Shown here: positions 10,861-23,990 of the stretch, in pieces
Layout: every line of letters begins with the position of its first letter
Position numbering within the stretch: position 1 is the stretch's first letter
Source of the DNA: Chenopodium formosanum
Lineage: Eukaryota > Streptophyta > Magnoliopsida > Caryophyllales > Amaranthaceae
Direction: 5' to 3'
DNA length: 64,000 nucleotides
Assembly: GCA_024500155.1 (NCBI GenBank)
Contig: CM044877.1
Span: 16,497,501-16,561,500, forward strand
Program-made: the position numbers and the translations under genes
Notes under the pieces: model-generated
Seen by the model: only the letters and a program-made list of their open reading frames with translations
Told to the model about the DNA's origin: nothing
Databases searched by the model: none

Positions 10861-13840
10861 AGGTAGATCCATTTCCATATCAATATATACATCTATAGGC
10901 TACACATTAGAGGTAGGCGGCACATCCTTTCCCTTCCACAGCAGGATAAGGCATACCAGTGTTAGTTGAAAAACTAAATTCAGTGCCATTAGTAAATCTA
11001 AGAAGTCAATGAAGATGAACTATGTATTGTACCTGTTTCTTGTTTGTGGTTTTGTATCCTGTCTCTAAGTAGGGTTTTTTGCGAGATCCTTTAGGCCTCC
11101 CTCGTGGTCTCTTGTTGGTACGTGGATCCAGTAACTGCTGGAAAATTTGAGTTAAGGGGTATGCTGGCTTACCATTTGGCATGTTTTTCATCACAATCGA
11201 CGACCTCATGGCTAATTTGTTTTCTGACTGAAAATGGAGTTTTTGTGTTACTCGTGGATCCTTTTCTGAAAGTGGGATATTATGTGCTAGGGAGGGTTTT
11301 TACACCATTTGCTTCTATAAACTTCTTCCTCCAATCACCAATATCAATATTGAGCTTGGACAGAGTAGACAGGACCAAGTCAACTATATTATCATCAACC
11401 ATTGATGCTTCATCACAAATAGGTTCAAACTAATTCATTATCTTATTGAACCTTTGAACCTCCCTTGTGTTGGACGGATCGTGATAGGCAACCTTTATGC
11501 CAGTGTGCTTTCTTATAACATCCTTACGCCACCGGTTACTTGTCCGGTATATCAAACATTAGGTTTTGATCTAGGACACGTATGCAAGGAAAGATCCCAT
11601 ACGTTTCAAATTTACAGCAATCGCAGCTCACTTCTTTGGACTCTCGATTGAACTTGACACAATAGATGCGCCTACTGTCAGTTATAACCTCTTCACTTTG
11701 TCCTTTTAGAACCACCCTCACTAGATCCTTGAGGTAATAATGGACAGTATTATCACTAATAACCCTTTCCTCTTGCCCATAACAACATCATTCTCGACAA
11801 TTCTTTTTGGATCTCTTGGAATTTGGCATATGTGTAAATTTTCTGATAAAGACTCTCAACCTTAAACCCACTAACCAACCTTTGATCATACTTTGTTGAA
11901 CTCGTATCGGCGTCAGTTTCATCTTTGAACCGTTTAGTCATTGCTCTGGTGTACTATTGGGGAAACTCGTAAAGCTTGGTCTTGTGGTTCACAAACCCGT
12001 CAAAAAATCTATTAATTCTCTCCACCCTTTGAGTCGTCTTCATACCATCCCAAAAGTGCTCTTTCATGAAACATGGAACCCACATATGACACTCATTGAA
12101 CAAATTTGAAAGCCATTCATTTTCTTCAATTTGGTATTGCTTAATACAAGCACACCAACGGAGCTCAAATTCATCCACAGTAAAGCTTTCATAAATGAGA
12201 GCCTTAAGAGGACTTTTAAAGTCATTGTGTTTATAGTCAGTACCACACAGAACAATTCATACCATAATAACAACTTAGAAAACACATATTACTACATATG
12301 CCAGCATACATGACTACACATTATTACATAAGACGGCTAAAAATTTGATTATACATTAACCAAGTTATGAACAAGTAGGAAGAATATTGTAAAGGATGGA
12401 TTTAATATATGAACAAATAGGCAGTATGTTATGAACATGTAAAGTTTTTTTCTGCAACCCCAAGCTGAAAAGGGGAGATTTAAGTGCATAAAGACCTGCT
12501 AAGGTTTCAAACCTGATAAGGATCTACTGAATAATATTATGTCCATATGTAGTACACACTCATGTCAGTCATTTGAAACAGCTAAGTATTATGGCCATGA
12601 CTTACATAATAAGTAAACAAAAAGGTACTACATAAGAGTCATTTCCATAACAACAAATGTTTCTATACTTGGATTTTATTAAAGAAAAGAATAAAAAAGA
12701 AATCACTTAGCACTTGCATTTGCCAAGCTTGTTAGGAATCTTCTTCATAATGTGCCATATGCACCACCTATGTCGAGATGAAGGTATAATTTCAGCAAGT
12801 GGATTCCTCGTTGAAGCTACTTGGTCAGTAAGAATGGTGGATGGTTCCCCATGCATGATAGCCATTGTTTGAAGACCCAAGCGTAAGTTTCACAAGTCTC
12901 ATGTGACACAAGGACACACCCCAATAGAATTAACTGTCCATGATGATTGACGTCGACAAAGTTTGCAAACGAGAGCTCGTACTCGTTCGTCAAATACGTC
13001 GTATCAAAGCATACAACGTCCCCAAAGTGCTCGTAAGCAGCCCGACTCTTTGCATCCACCCAAAGCACATCCTTAAGCCGATCTTCTTCATCCAAACGAT
13101 AAGCATGAAAGAAGTTTTGGTTGTCAGCTTGCATCTTTTAAAAATACTTCATCATAGCTACAGCGTCTCCACCCTCCATTTTCAATCTCCTCTCCTTATA
13201 CACCTCATGTTGCAAATCCTTTACATTAGGCAATTCATCCTTTTTCATGGGATAAGCACCCATGAATTTGAGAAATAGGAACACCCTCCTCATAATAATG
13301 GAAAAGCCTTTTATGAACCGATGAAGTATAATGCTTCATTCGATATTCCTTCACTAGATTTGTCTTGCTAGGGGTGGGGTTATGGCCGGTATGCTCAAGG
13401 TTCACATATCTTACCACCCAATCTCCTTTGTCGTTAATACTATCGTAAACTTCAACTTCACAATGACACTTTTTCGATTTTTGGTGGCCCTTTTTCAGCT
13501 CATCTTGCCCTATCACACCATTGACATTGCTCCTGGTTCCACCAACATCCATTGCTTTCGCCCTCTTCTTTGCCTCCCTTTGCTCCCTCATATCAGGCAC
13601 ACCCCAGCATTCACACTTCCAAGTAGTGGCATTACGCTATCTGATTTTGTTAGTGTATGCACTTGAAAACCTACTTACACCAAAACCATGTTGTTGTGTA
13701 TACTATTTAAAGTAGGCCTCAATATCCTGCCAGCTTTTGAAGACTTGCGGTTCCTAATATGTTCTGGTTTTGATTCAGGGTATCTTGATTTTTTGCTCAC
13801 CCTTATTAGTAGGGGGTGGTACTAAGAGCTTCTCACCAAT
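10860..13840 (-). pseudogene. FAR1-related (FRS) / MULE-type transposase pseudogene
   Basis: Read right to left the expected order is present. An N-terminal segment QVFKSWQDIEAYFK lies near 13710-13760. The FAR1 DNA-binding region (KCECWGVPDMR, then DWVVRYVNLEHTGHN) spans 13380-13625. The MULE transposase core at 12735-13134 has CFDTTYLTNEYEL (first Asp), TILTDQ (second Asp) and RHRWCIWHIMKK. A further exon at 11955-12230 has FMKEHFWDGMKTTQRVERIN. A SWIM-type finger (CDCCKFETYGIFPC) is at about 11575-11640, and a basic RGRPKGSRKKP tail near 11075-11110. FHY3/FAR1 proteins are MULE-derived transcription factors, but intact MULE transposases share the domains. It is broken by stops (one near 11955, one near 13700), frameshifts near 13235 and 13134, and Arg in place of the SWIM His. 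The 12230-12710 interval is probably an intron. Confidence 0.8.
12230..12710 (-). other. Probable intron inside the FRS pseudogene
   Basis: Non-coding AT-rich DNA separates the two coding-like blocks: one ends in LGKCKC at about 12712, and the next starts with DYKHNDFKSPLKALIY at about 12235. The exact splice sites were not fixed. Confidence 0.35.
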
Positions 13841-14011
13841 GGAAAAAAAAGAGGTAAATAAAAATAATTAAATTGGAAGATGAGTAAACTAACAATATTG
13901 TCATTAATGAAAAGGTATGAGAAGAAATATTTGTATAAGTTTTCTAAAGATTTGTTATTTGTTTCTTATATATTATCATTTTTACTACTGCCAAATAAAG
14001 ATATTGACTTA

Positions 14012-14829
<818 letters not shown>

Positions 14830-15996
14830 GATTGCCAACAATAATTCATTTGGAGGATTTAAAAGGCTATTGTGTAGAGTCTTCTACTGGAATAGAAGGT
14901 TAGAAGAATTCTATAGTAGGACAATTCTAGACTTAGGAACTTTGAATGCCTATAAATAGGCCATCCCACTCATTAGTACAACTAACCATCAAACACATTT
15001 TACTCTCTTTTAATAATTAAAACATTCTTAGAAAACCATACTTGCATACGCAGAGGCTAAGGAAGTGCTTAAAGCATATATAATGATCACCAATATTGTT
15101 ATATCATTCATTTCATATTTCATTCATTTCAATCATCATATATATATGAGTAATATGACACTTAATTATATTGTTGGAATCCAAACCCAAAATTATGTAG
15201 TATAACTACAAATCAAAATCCTTATTCAGCTTTGGATTACTTTAATTTGATGTACTCCAATGCATTAAATGCATTACTATATAACACTAGATTAGATCTG
15301 CAAATTGTGATAAATAATAGCTTATAATATTTCTACTAATACATGATGTTACTAAACATAACTTGATTAACATATTAGATAAGGTCACGTGTCATGCACA
15401 GTAATTTTATTATTGTTTACAATTTAACACTATATTTTTACCCAAATAAAAATAAAATCTTCCATATACTGCATGTAGAGTTGTGGACAGAATATAACCA
15501 TAGTATTTAATTATGTATATTATGAAATGAATCCTAAAACATAATGAAAGAGTGAATTAAACATTAAAACATGAAATACGGAGTATAATAAAACATGAAA
15601 TATAAACATTGAAAATGTAAAGGAATAAAATACTGCATACGAAAGTTTTGTCATTTTTTTAAGGAATAAAGTGTTGTCAATTAAAAGATAAGGATTAAGG
15701 AAATATATATATATATATTCTGTATTAGTATTAGGATGTACAAAGTAATAGACATTAGAATAATATTTTATGCAAAATATGTGAATTACAAATAATTACT
15801 TTTTTTGTAGGCACGTAATTGAATTACAATTATATTATTTGGTGAATATTTTTAGTATATATTACTATAAGTAGCTGACTTCTTTGTGAAAAAAAAATTT
15901 AGTGAAAAAAATTTAGTGAGAAAAGGCAGCATCGTATGTTTTAGATAATTTTTTTTAAGTGAATCATAATTCACTAATGAATTCGGTCAAATATAT
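14830..15996. other. AT-rich non-coding DNA
   Basis: No gene was seen. An (AT)n tract lies at 15703-15718. The text around 15826-15848 (TATTTGGTGAATATTTTTAG) resembles the start of the repeat at 23283 and 26521. Confidence 0.4.
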
Positions 15997-17157
15997 TGTA
16001 ACACCCCCGATTTACTAACTAATAATAAATAAGACATAAAGGAAAAATAAACTACCTTTAAATAAAATTGCGGAAGAATACACTTAAATCGGAGGTATTA
16101 CCGCCACACTCAACAAACTGTCAAGTGTTAAGGATTACAAAATCCCAATTATTACAACCCAATAAACTAGGTGAGCTATTTATACAACTTTATAAACTCA
16201 TGACATCACACTAATCGAAACACTTGAGCTCCTTTAGCTACGACCACTTGATCAACCTGCTTAGAAAATCTTGACTGCTCACCATTAAGGACAAATTCCA
16301 AAATAGATCGTCGCAGGGCCACCATAAGAAAAAGACATGGCCGCAAATACAAATAGCACAATAAAACAACACACACGTCAGCAAAAAGCTGAGTAATCAC
16401 CACATATTAGAATATAGAGTATAATATAATAACTAACATTACTAGATCAATTAAACAATGTAGTTCAAAACTACATAACACATTGTACTCTGAAAATAAC
16501 CTTTAACAACTCAACCTCGAATAATAGTTAGAACTCTACTCAATCAACTCATATAACCCATAAGTGTGTCATGCTCGTTGTTCTATACCTAGCCTTGGAC
16601 ATGGGTAATTCAATAAAACCAACAACTATAAAAACTTGAATACTCCCGATAACTAGAGAACACCTTAAACCAGACCACATACGGGCCAATTCCCACTAAA
16701 GGGGACTATAGAAAAATAATTAATAAAGATTGTACCTCATTATTAACTTATGATCATTATCTCATTACCAACATGTCAAGGACTAAGGTCTATAACGCCG
16801 AGCCTCAAACCAATAACAAAATAATAATTCTCAACCTTTTGATGATCACACATTGATCAAATAACCATTCACAAATTAATTCATAATATCTCAATATTGG
16901 CACATGTTCCCAAATAACATAACAATTCGATTCATAATATCTCAACTCTTAAAACACATACTAATAATCCAAATATAATCATATCTCAACCCAAAAATAA
17001 TACTTTGCATTAATAACCCTAAAACCTCAATAATAATACTCCCTAGAGCCACAACGTTAAAACCCTAGCATAATAACACAATCAATCCTATACGACATTA
17101 ACAAGACAATTAAATCTGATCAAATCATAAAATTATATACATAAATCATACATATGA

Positions 17158-17999
17158 ATAGCAAACAGGGGCGGATCTAGGGGGGTTCAAGGGGGTTCAT
17201 TGAACCCACAGATTTTTTGGAAAAAAATTATAAATTTTAATTTTTTTTTTTAAAAGAAAAAGGTTTAAAAGAAATTTATGTGAGAATAATTATAACACGG
17301 GTAAGTTTGGTGCATTGGTAATTCTCTGAATAATAGAGCAGCGCGCCCCTTTAATACATTAGGTCTTAGGTTCGACTCCTACTGCCAATATTATCAAACA
17401 TCAGACACGGAGACACGGACGAGTGGACGAGGGACGACTCACGACTGTTTTGTCTTCTACTCTTCTGAGTTCAGATTTCGAGTTCTTCTAGTTCTACAAT
17501 TGTGAGTCCTCTTAATCTCTTATTCCTCTACTAGTCTACTCCTATTAATTATTAATCTTGGTTTGCTTGTTTTATTTTTTAAATTGGTTTATGGTTTTGA
17601 TATATTGTTGAGTTCTTGAATTGTTGAGAAATTGAATTGTAGAAAGTTAGAAGTTAGAAACTTAGAATTATAAATTTTTACTTGTTCTGTTAATTGAAAT
17701 TTGACAATTAAAAGAAGTTTATATTGTCAAATTTGTGTTTATTGGGGACTTGTGATTTTAATTGATAATTAATTGTGTATTTTGTGTATTATTGTAGATT
17801 GTAGAGCTTTTGTTACTATGATTTTAATTGATGATTAATTAGAAGAAGGTTTTTTTTTTTTTTTAATTGTGTAATCCATCCATTTGTAATAAAAAATTGA
17901 ATTTATGTATTGAATTTTTAATCAATATATGATCATCGTTTTTTTTTTAAGATTTCGAACCCACAGTTCGGAATTCCTGGATACGCCACTGATAGCAAA
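17158..17999. mobile_element. hAT-family non-autonomous element, 826 bp (17166-17991)
   Basis: The ends read CAGGGGCGGATCTAGG and, inward from the right, CAGTGGCGTATCCAGG. A perfect 8-base duplication ATAGCAAA lies at 17158-17165 and 17992-17999, the hAT signature. It sits inside the solo LTR at 15997-18517, so it is younger. It encodes no transposase. Confidence 0.88.
17308..17379 (+). promoter_or_regulatory. Possible pol III type-2 promoter (A and B boxes) inside the hAT element
   Basis: TGGTGCATTGG at 17308-17318 fits the A-box consensus. GGTTCGACTCC at 17369-17379 fits the B-box consensus exactly, about 50 bases on. No complete tRNA cloverleaf could be drawn, so it is a tRNA-derived or SINE-head-like sequence at most. 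Confidence 0.4.
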
Positions 18000-18655
18000 T
18001 CATACAATAATTATATAAAAAAATTATACAAACAACACCAAAGTAGCAGATCGTGTGATTACCTTTAACTACGGCAAGAAATAGCGTTGGGCAACACTGA
18101 AGTTCATAAGCTTTGATTATACGAAGAAAAATAAATTTTTGAGGCTTCTTTATTGATCACAAAGTGATGTAATCATCAGATGAAACATTAGATATGATGA
18201 TGGAGATTGGTTAATGAAAAAAAAATTAAAGAGAACAAAAGTTAGTTTTGGTATAAGAGTAAAACGCATAAAAAAAAACGGCCAACTACTTTTTTTTTTA
18301 AATCAATATTTTATTTAAGGGTTAACAATACTTATAGGGTTTAAAGTAGCTTATATACGTTTTGAATTGTACAGTGCTATTTAAACAAGATAGGGTTTTA
18401 AAACTTTACGAACTCTAAATAAAATTATTAGATTAGAAATGTTATATAATAAATTAAAATAATTTTTTTTATATATAAAATATATTATATAAAATCATAA
18501 AATATTTGGGTATTACATATATTGCGACCATTTTTCTACGACCGTCTCTAAAACGGTCACAAAATTGCGACTATTTTCAGAACGGTCAAAGATCTGTGAC
18601 CGTTTTTGGGTATTAAACGGTAGCAAATATATTTAAACATTTTTTAAAATAAAAA

Positions 18656-20414
18656 TGTAGACACCCAAATGTGTTTCTCCAAAACCGAACCCAGTGATTA
18701 ATACCTTTCGCGTCATTTGATTATCGAACGAGGTGAAACTGTGGAAAGTCTTATGATTAGGATGTTTTTATTAAAATATTTCTCTTTCTGTTTTCTAAAA
18801 ATATTTATTTTCTTACTCTATTTTATTAAAAATAGTCAGTCCAATTTGGTTTGATTCATAATAAAGGTCCAATAATAGTGTACTTGGATTGGGCTCGAAA
18901 GAGCTTTCCAATGATATATTATAGGCCCAATTAGATTAAATTAGATTAGGCCCAATGATTTTCAAAGGTGGCCCGATGATCTAGAGGAGGGCCTATTTTT
19001 ATATATTAAATCTGATTTCAAAAACTGCTCGGACACATAATTACCTGCAACCGGTGTTGAAGGTAATTATGCGTGGAAAAGCGTGTTAACTTTTGGACCA
19101 GCGCGAGACGACAAAGTCGTCGCAAGGCGCTAACTTTCATCGCCTGGTGTTGGCTTCGTCACTTGGCGACGGAGCTCGTCATTTGGCGCTGGCTCCTGTC
19201 GTTTGCGACGGGAGGAGTTTTATTTCAAATATGATTTTCTTTGATCCCGTGCTATTTTACTTATAAATAGGGGTCGTATCTCCCTATTTTCAGATCATCA
19301 ACTCCTAGAATTCTCTAATTCTTTCTCTCTCTAAAAGCTAGAAGCTTTCTCTCTCTTTTCTTTTTCTAAACCTTCCCTCTCACAAAATTCCTCATACATT
19401 AGATTTAGAATCACCTAGCCAAGTTCGAAGTTGCCTTCGCCCTAGATGTGAAAGGTTTAATATTTATGAGGGTTTGGTCCCAAATCTCTCTTTCAATTAT
19501 TTAATTTTATTGTTTGTTTTAATATTTTCCTTGAAGTTACTAACGCGTGTATTTTGTTATTAGAAAAAGGTACGAGGCATCGAATATTCTTTTGATATAG
19601 AAATCATGCTTAGAGTGTTTTTATTGATTCCTATTATCTTGTTAGGATGTTTTATTGCTTCCTAGTATCATGTTTAGGGATAACTAAAATTACTAATATC
19701 AAGTATGATTAAAAGAATGCTTCCAATTTCTTTCTTTATATCATGTTAGTATCATGTTAGGGCTAAAACTTTAATCTTATTGTTTAGTGACATGCTAGGG
19801 TTTGTTATTAATCTTGTTAGTATCATGCCTAGAGTCTTGCTATTATTATGCTTTAACATGAATATTATAATTGTCATGGTTATTATGATTATAATGTTGC
19901 TTGATGTATATTTTTATTGTTATTGCTTGGTCACACATTTATATGCATGTTTAAAGGGAATTTGTACTTGTAATCACGCTTAATAAGATAATTAATAATC
20001 TTATTTAGGGTTAATTTGATTATAATTCAAGTGATCGCCAATAATAGTTTTGTTTGTGCATTAATATTCAACCAACATAGATAAACAGGTTTAGGGTAAA
20101 CCTATTGATTGCATGTTAGTCAAAAAGCGCACATGAATACGAGAAGAATAAAGTAGAGGCCTATTTTTAGGGCAAGTTTAATCTCTTTTAGGTTGGATTT
20201 TTACCTTCATCCCTGAATTTCCAGTCATGGTTCCAGACCTATTAGATCTCCTGGATCGTTAAGGGGTGTAACATTTACCCAGTGAACGGTTTACAAGTTC
20301 CTAAAACTTGTTGGCGACTCTTTTGCTCTAACTTCCATCCTTTGGACGCCACCATGCTTAAGTGTATGAACACAGTGGGGCTCAAGTGTGGGATTGCTTG
20401 AAATATTCCCAACA
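18656..20414 (+). mobile_element. Solo LTR of the Tat/Ogre-like family (copy 3)
   Basis: It starts TGTAGACACCC and ends TATTCCCAACA, about 1.76 kb. Flanks are AAAAA and AAAAT, a near-match for a 5-base duplication. No tRNA-Arg primer site follows the 3' end, so the internal region was lost by LTR recombination. The TGGCGC-type U3 block (19100-19215), TATA box and conserved leader are all present. Confidence 0.8.
19261..19269 (+). promoter_or_regulatory. TATA box of gypsy LTR copy 3
   Basis: TTATAAATA is followed about 60-130 bases later by a TC-rich leader (CTTTCTCTCTCT) and the conserved block found in all copies. Confidence 0.5.
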
Positions 20415-20765
20415 AAAATACATGTGAAAAATAATTCAAAATTAAATTAATTCTTTTGCGACCGCTTGTAACGGTCGCAATAAAGGTCGTAATTGGAGAC
20501 GGCTAAAAAAAGAGGTTGCAAAAGTGGTACTTTTTTGTAAAAATTAAGAAGTATAAAACAAGTGCACCCTAACCCTAGTTTCTTGAAGCGCCGCTCCTCT
20601 CTCCTCTTTCCTTTCTCTTTCTTCTCACGTTTCTCCACTTCTTTTCTCATCTCTTTCTCTTTCCTCGCTTCTACTCCTTCTTTTTCTTTTTCCTTTCTCA
20701 CGCCCCCCATCTCCTTCTCATTCCTGTCTCCTTTTATTTCCATTGTCTTTCTTAATTTTTCTTCG

Positions 20766-21035
20766 TATCAGCTCCATTTCCGCTCTCCTTTTCGCTTTCC
20801 TTTTCTTCTTCATTCTTTCTTTTTCTTAAATTTTCGTCATTAAACGAATTGTGGTTCGTGGATTTTCGTCGACAAACGAAGTTTGGTGTTCATGGTCATA
20901 TATCAGCTCCATTTCCGCTCTCCTTTTCGCTTTCCTTTTCTTCTTCATTCTTTCTTTTTCTTAAATTTTCGTCATTAAACGAATTGTGGTTCGTGGATTT
21001 TCGTCGACAAACGAAGTTTGGTGTTCATGGTCATA
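20766..21035 (+). repeat. 135-bp tandem duplication
   Basis: Bases 20766-20900 are repeated immediately at 20901-21035 with no difference I could see, implying a recent event. The unit holds a TC-rich tract and GTCGACAAACGAAG, within the CACTA-like element's leader. Confidence 0.85.
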
Positions 21036-21628
21036 TTCGACCAGTAAAATTCTAGATCTGGCGTTTTTGTGGTCGAATTTTACCATGTAAACCTAAAGAG
21101 GAAGAAGCATTGGAAAAGGTATGTTGTTTTGAAAATTTCTTTTGTTTTGTTTATTTTCAATTTTTATGGATTGATTTTGTTATTTAATCAAATCTCCATG
21201 TTTGTTTGGTTTTGTACGATTTTTTTTTCTATTTTTGTTTGAGTTTTGGTTCGAATGCGTTAATTTTGGGTTTGATATTGAGTTTTTCGTTGATTTTGTT
21301 CGAGTTTTCATGAACTTTGTACATATTTTGTTTGAATTTCTTTCTTTTTGGGTTTGGTTTCGAGTTCTCGTTAACTTTTTGTTAGAACTTTTGAGAGTTG
21401 TGGGTTTTTTTAGATCTGTATTTTGTGGGTTTTTTCTGGGTTTTTTTAGATCTATTTTCTGTGTTTTTTTGGTGAATTTTCGTGTAGGCGGTGGTGGTGT
21501 AAATTTTAGTGGGCGATGATGGTGGGAATTGGCGGTGCCATGGTGTGGCTGGTTGTGAACTACTAGCAATAATTGGTGCCTTTTTTCTTTTTTTTTTGTT
21601 TTTAATTTTTAGCGACTGTCTAAAGCGG

Positions 21629-23025
21629 TCGCACTACTTGAAAACAAGTGAATACCGACGGACACGAAATTCCATCAGAAACAGCAAAATTTATGAGGGA
21701 TTTTTTTCTGTCAGAAATTTCCGACGGAAATAAATTCCTTCGTAATATATGTGCTTTCCGACTGATTTTTCCGTCGTAAATTATAATTTCCGGCAGATTT
21801 ATAATCCGTCGGAAATTTTCGAAGGAAATTGTGTCGAAATACAATTTTTTTTTTTTAAAAAAAAAAAAAAACCCTTTTTTACTTAAACCTAAAACGCGTT
21901 CCCCTTGCCCTAAATTCCCAGAACACGTCCCACCTCTCTTTCTTCTTTTCTTCTCCTTCTCTTTCTCTCTCCTCTTTTCCTCTCCTTTCCTCTTCTCCTT
22001 CGCTCTTAGCTCTCCTGTATGCTCCTCCTCTTTTCCTCTTCTCCTTCGGTCCTTCCCCTTCTTTTTCCTCTTCTTCTTCGATCCTTCTCCTTCCCTTCTT
22101 GTCTTCTCTTTCCTCGACATGAACATCGACCATGAAAACATCGACCACCAACATCAGCCATGATAACATCGACCATCAACAACAACAACCCAAACATCAA
22201 CATCAACGGCGCAAAAACGAAGGTTTTTAGGTGAAATTCGACCATGAAAACTCTAGATCTAGAGTTTTCATAGTCGAATTTCGCCTCATAAACCCAATAT
22301 CGAGGTTTAGGAGGTGGAATAAGGTATGTATCTCTTTTTAAAAAAAATTGTTGGATTTTTTTTCAATTTTTTTTTAAATATTTACTGTGCTTGGGGTTGT
22401 TTTGGTGCCGTGGTGGCCTGGTGGGTGGTTTAGGTGGACTGTTGTGGGTGGGTCTGGTTTAGGTGTACCGTGGTGGGTGGGTTAGGTTGTGGGTTTCGAT
22501 CTAGGTTTAGGTGGGCCGTAGTTCGGGTTTAGATCTGGGTTTGGTGGGGTGGTGGTGTGTGGTGGGTGGCGCTAGGTTGGGTTTGTGTTTGTGGTGGGTT
22601 TAGCCGTTTAGGGTTATGTTGTGTTATGGTAGTTAAGATCTAGGCTTATGTGGGTTTGGGGTTGGAGGTGGTGGTGATACGCGGTTGGTGGTGGTGGTGT
22701 TTGGAGGCGGTGATACACCGTGCCGGTAGTGGCGCGACGTTTTTTTTTAATTTCATAAATGAATTTTTCGACGGAATTTCCCTCAAAAATATCCGACGGC
22801 ATTGTGTCTATCGAAGATTTTCGACGGATTTTTCAGGTGTCGAAAAATCCCTTCCGACGAAAGAATTTCGTTGGAAAAGTGTTTCCGACGGAATTTCTGT
22901 CGGAAAAGACCCTATTACCTACAAACCCTTTTCCGACAACCTTTTCCGACGGAATTTTAGACGGATTTCGGGGTGTTTTCGACGGATTAATTCTGTCAGA
23001 AATGAGGTGTTTTCTAGCAATGTCG
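21629..23025. mobile_element. CACTA element nested in the GCGACCGTT element, 1391 bp (21632-23022)
   Basis: The ends read CACTACTTGAAAAC and, inward from the right, CATTGCTAGAAAAC, with TCG duplicated on both sides (21629-21631 and 23023-23025). Subterminal repeats TTCCGACGGAA and TCCGTCGGAAAT are dense within about 250 bases of each end. The centre has a CT-rich block (21930-22110), CATCGACCA repeats and a GGTGG-rich stretch. No transposase is present. A second member ends at 50173. Confidence 0.75.
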
Positions 23026-23282
23026 CTAAATTCTGGATTTGTGATCAATGACAAAACAGTCGTAATTATTAACATCTGCGACCGTTTTAACGGTCGTTGA
23101 AAATAATAAAACAGTCTCAAAAATCTGCAACCATCAATTAGTCGCAATAATTTTTTTAGCGACCATGTAAATAATAATCGCGACGTTACGACCGTTGACG
23201 GTCGCAATTACTTTTTGCGACCGTTTTTGCTAGTTTCAGCGACCGTTATGGGCGGTTGCAATTTGGCAGAATTTCAGTTGGG

Positions 23283-23421
23283 ATTATATGATTTGGTGAA
23301 TATATATAAAATTAAGCACTTGATGTCGTCAGCAACAAAAAAAAAAAAAAAAAGGAAACGATTTTGGAGGAAAAACCGTACCGTGTTATTTCTAGTGTCT
23401 GTTTTAGTATTGTGTTATTGA
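23283..23421 (-). mobile_element. Probable Helitron 5'-end fragment
   Basis: This block from TATGATTTGGTGAA to TGTTTTAGTATTGTG matches 26521-26690. Read on the minus strand its end resembles the plant Helitron 5' motif (a TC start, then a TACTA..AAAACA-type run). No matching 3' hairpin was placed to its left. Confidence 0.35.
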
Positions 23422-23990
23422 TTGATTGATATTGTTAATACTCACTTTGATGGGTTACACTTTCCAATAAAAAAAAATCTTATCAACAACCAATATGTAA
23501 AAATTATTAAAAAGCTAATGTGAATGCATGATACTAAGTTTTAGTATTTTTTCAACAAAAAAGGTTATTAAGTGTTTATCAATTGAAGTATTAAATCCAT
23601 GACTGTACAGTAAATTATAAAATAGATGTTATAAATTGTGTATATGAAATTTATTAAAGCAATTTGCATAGCACCTGTGCATGTACGGTTTATAAATCTT
23701 AATACTTATATTCATTTCACAAAAATTGTAAATTAAAACGATTTAACGAGTAATAATGAATTTACTTACATAAATGTCTTATCATACATTATTAACCTCT
23801 CAAAATAATAATGTACTACTTTGAAACAACTTATTTATCCTTAAATTGAAGGTAAAGTTTTCAAATATATTTCATCTCAATGAACAGATAATCAATATAT
23901 ACCTACAATAAGTCAATAATTTATTACTACTTGAGTCACTAACCACCTCATTTTAAAAAATAATTAACCTCTGTTCACTAACTCAATACA

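Larger units (their letters stand above)
15992..18522. mobile_element. Solo LTR with a perfect 5-bp target duplication (15997-18517)
   Basis: It begins TGTAACACCCCCGATT and ends TTTGGGTATTACA, with TATAT duplicated on both sides (15992-15996 and 18518-18522). Length is about 2.5 kb, including the hAT element at 17166-17991. The TGTAACACC/GGTATTACA ends match those common in gypsy LTRs. There is no internal region or second LTR, so it is a solo LTR. The orientation is not certain. Confidence 0.75.
18523..23235. mobile_element. Large non-autonomous CACTA-like element with GCGACCGTT subterminal repeats
   Basis: Many direct and inverted copies of GCGACCGTT and GGTCGCAA cluster at 18523-18630, 20457-20525, 21610-21632 and 23078-23240. 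The right end reads TTTTTGCTAGT, the complement of a CACTA-like ACTAGCAAAAA start. The left terminus was not found; the adjoining solo LTR at 15997 may have inserted across it. The interior has a CT-rich leader (20590-20840) and gene-like G-rich text but no transposase. A gypsy solo LTR (18656-20414) and a CACTA element (21632-23022) are nested in it. Confidence 0.5.

Noticed and set aside
17296..17395. A tRNA gene
   Set aside because: A and B boxes are present but acceptor and anticodon stems do not pair.
20447..21055. Charged and Phe/Ser-rich frames, including a repeated NELWFVDFRRQTK stretch
   Set aside because: The repetition comes from the 135-bp DNA duplication; composition follows the TC-rich tract.
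21180..21569. 129-codon Lys/Asn/Thr-rich minus frame
   Set aside because: Low complexity, from GTTTTTG-rich intron-like DNA in the CACTA-like element.
21620..22245. Overlapping Lys/Glu/Arg-rich minus frames up to 173 codons
   Set aside because: They arise from the TC-rich leader of the CACTA element (GAAGAG repeats on the minus strand) and disagree between frames.
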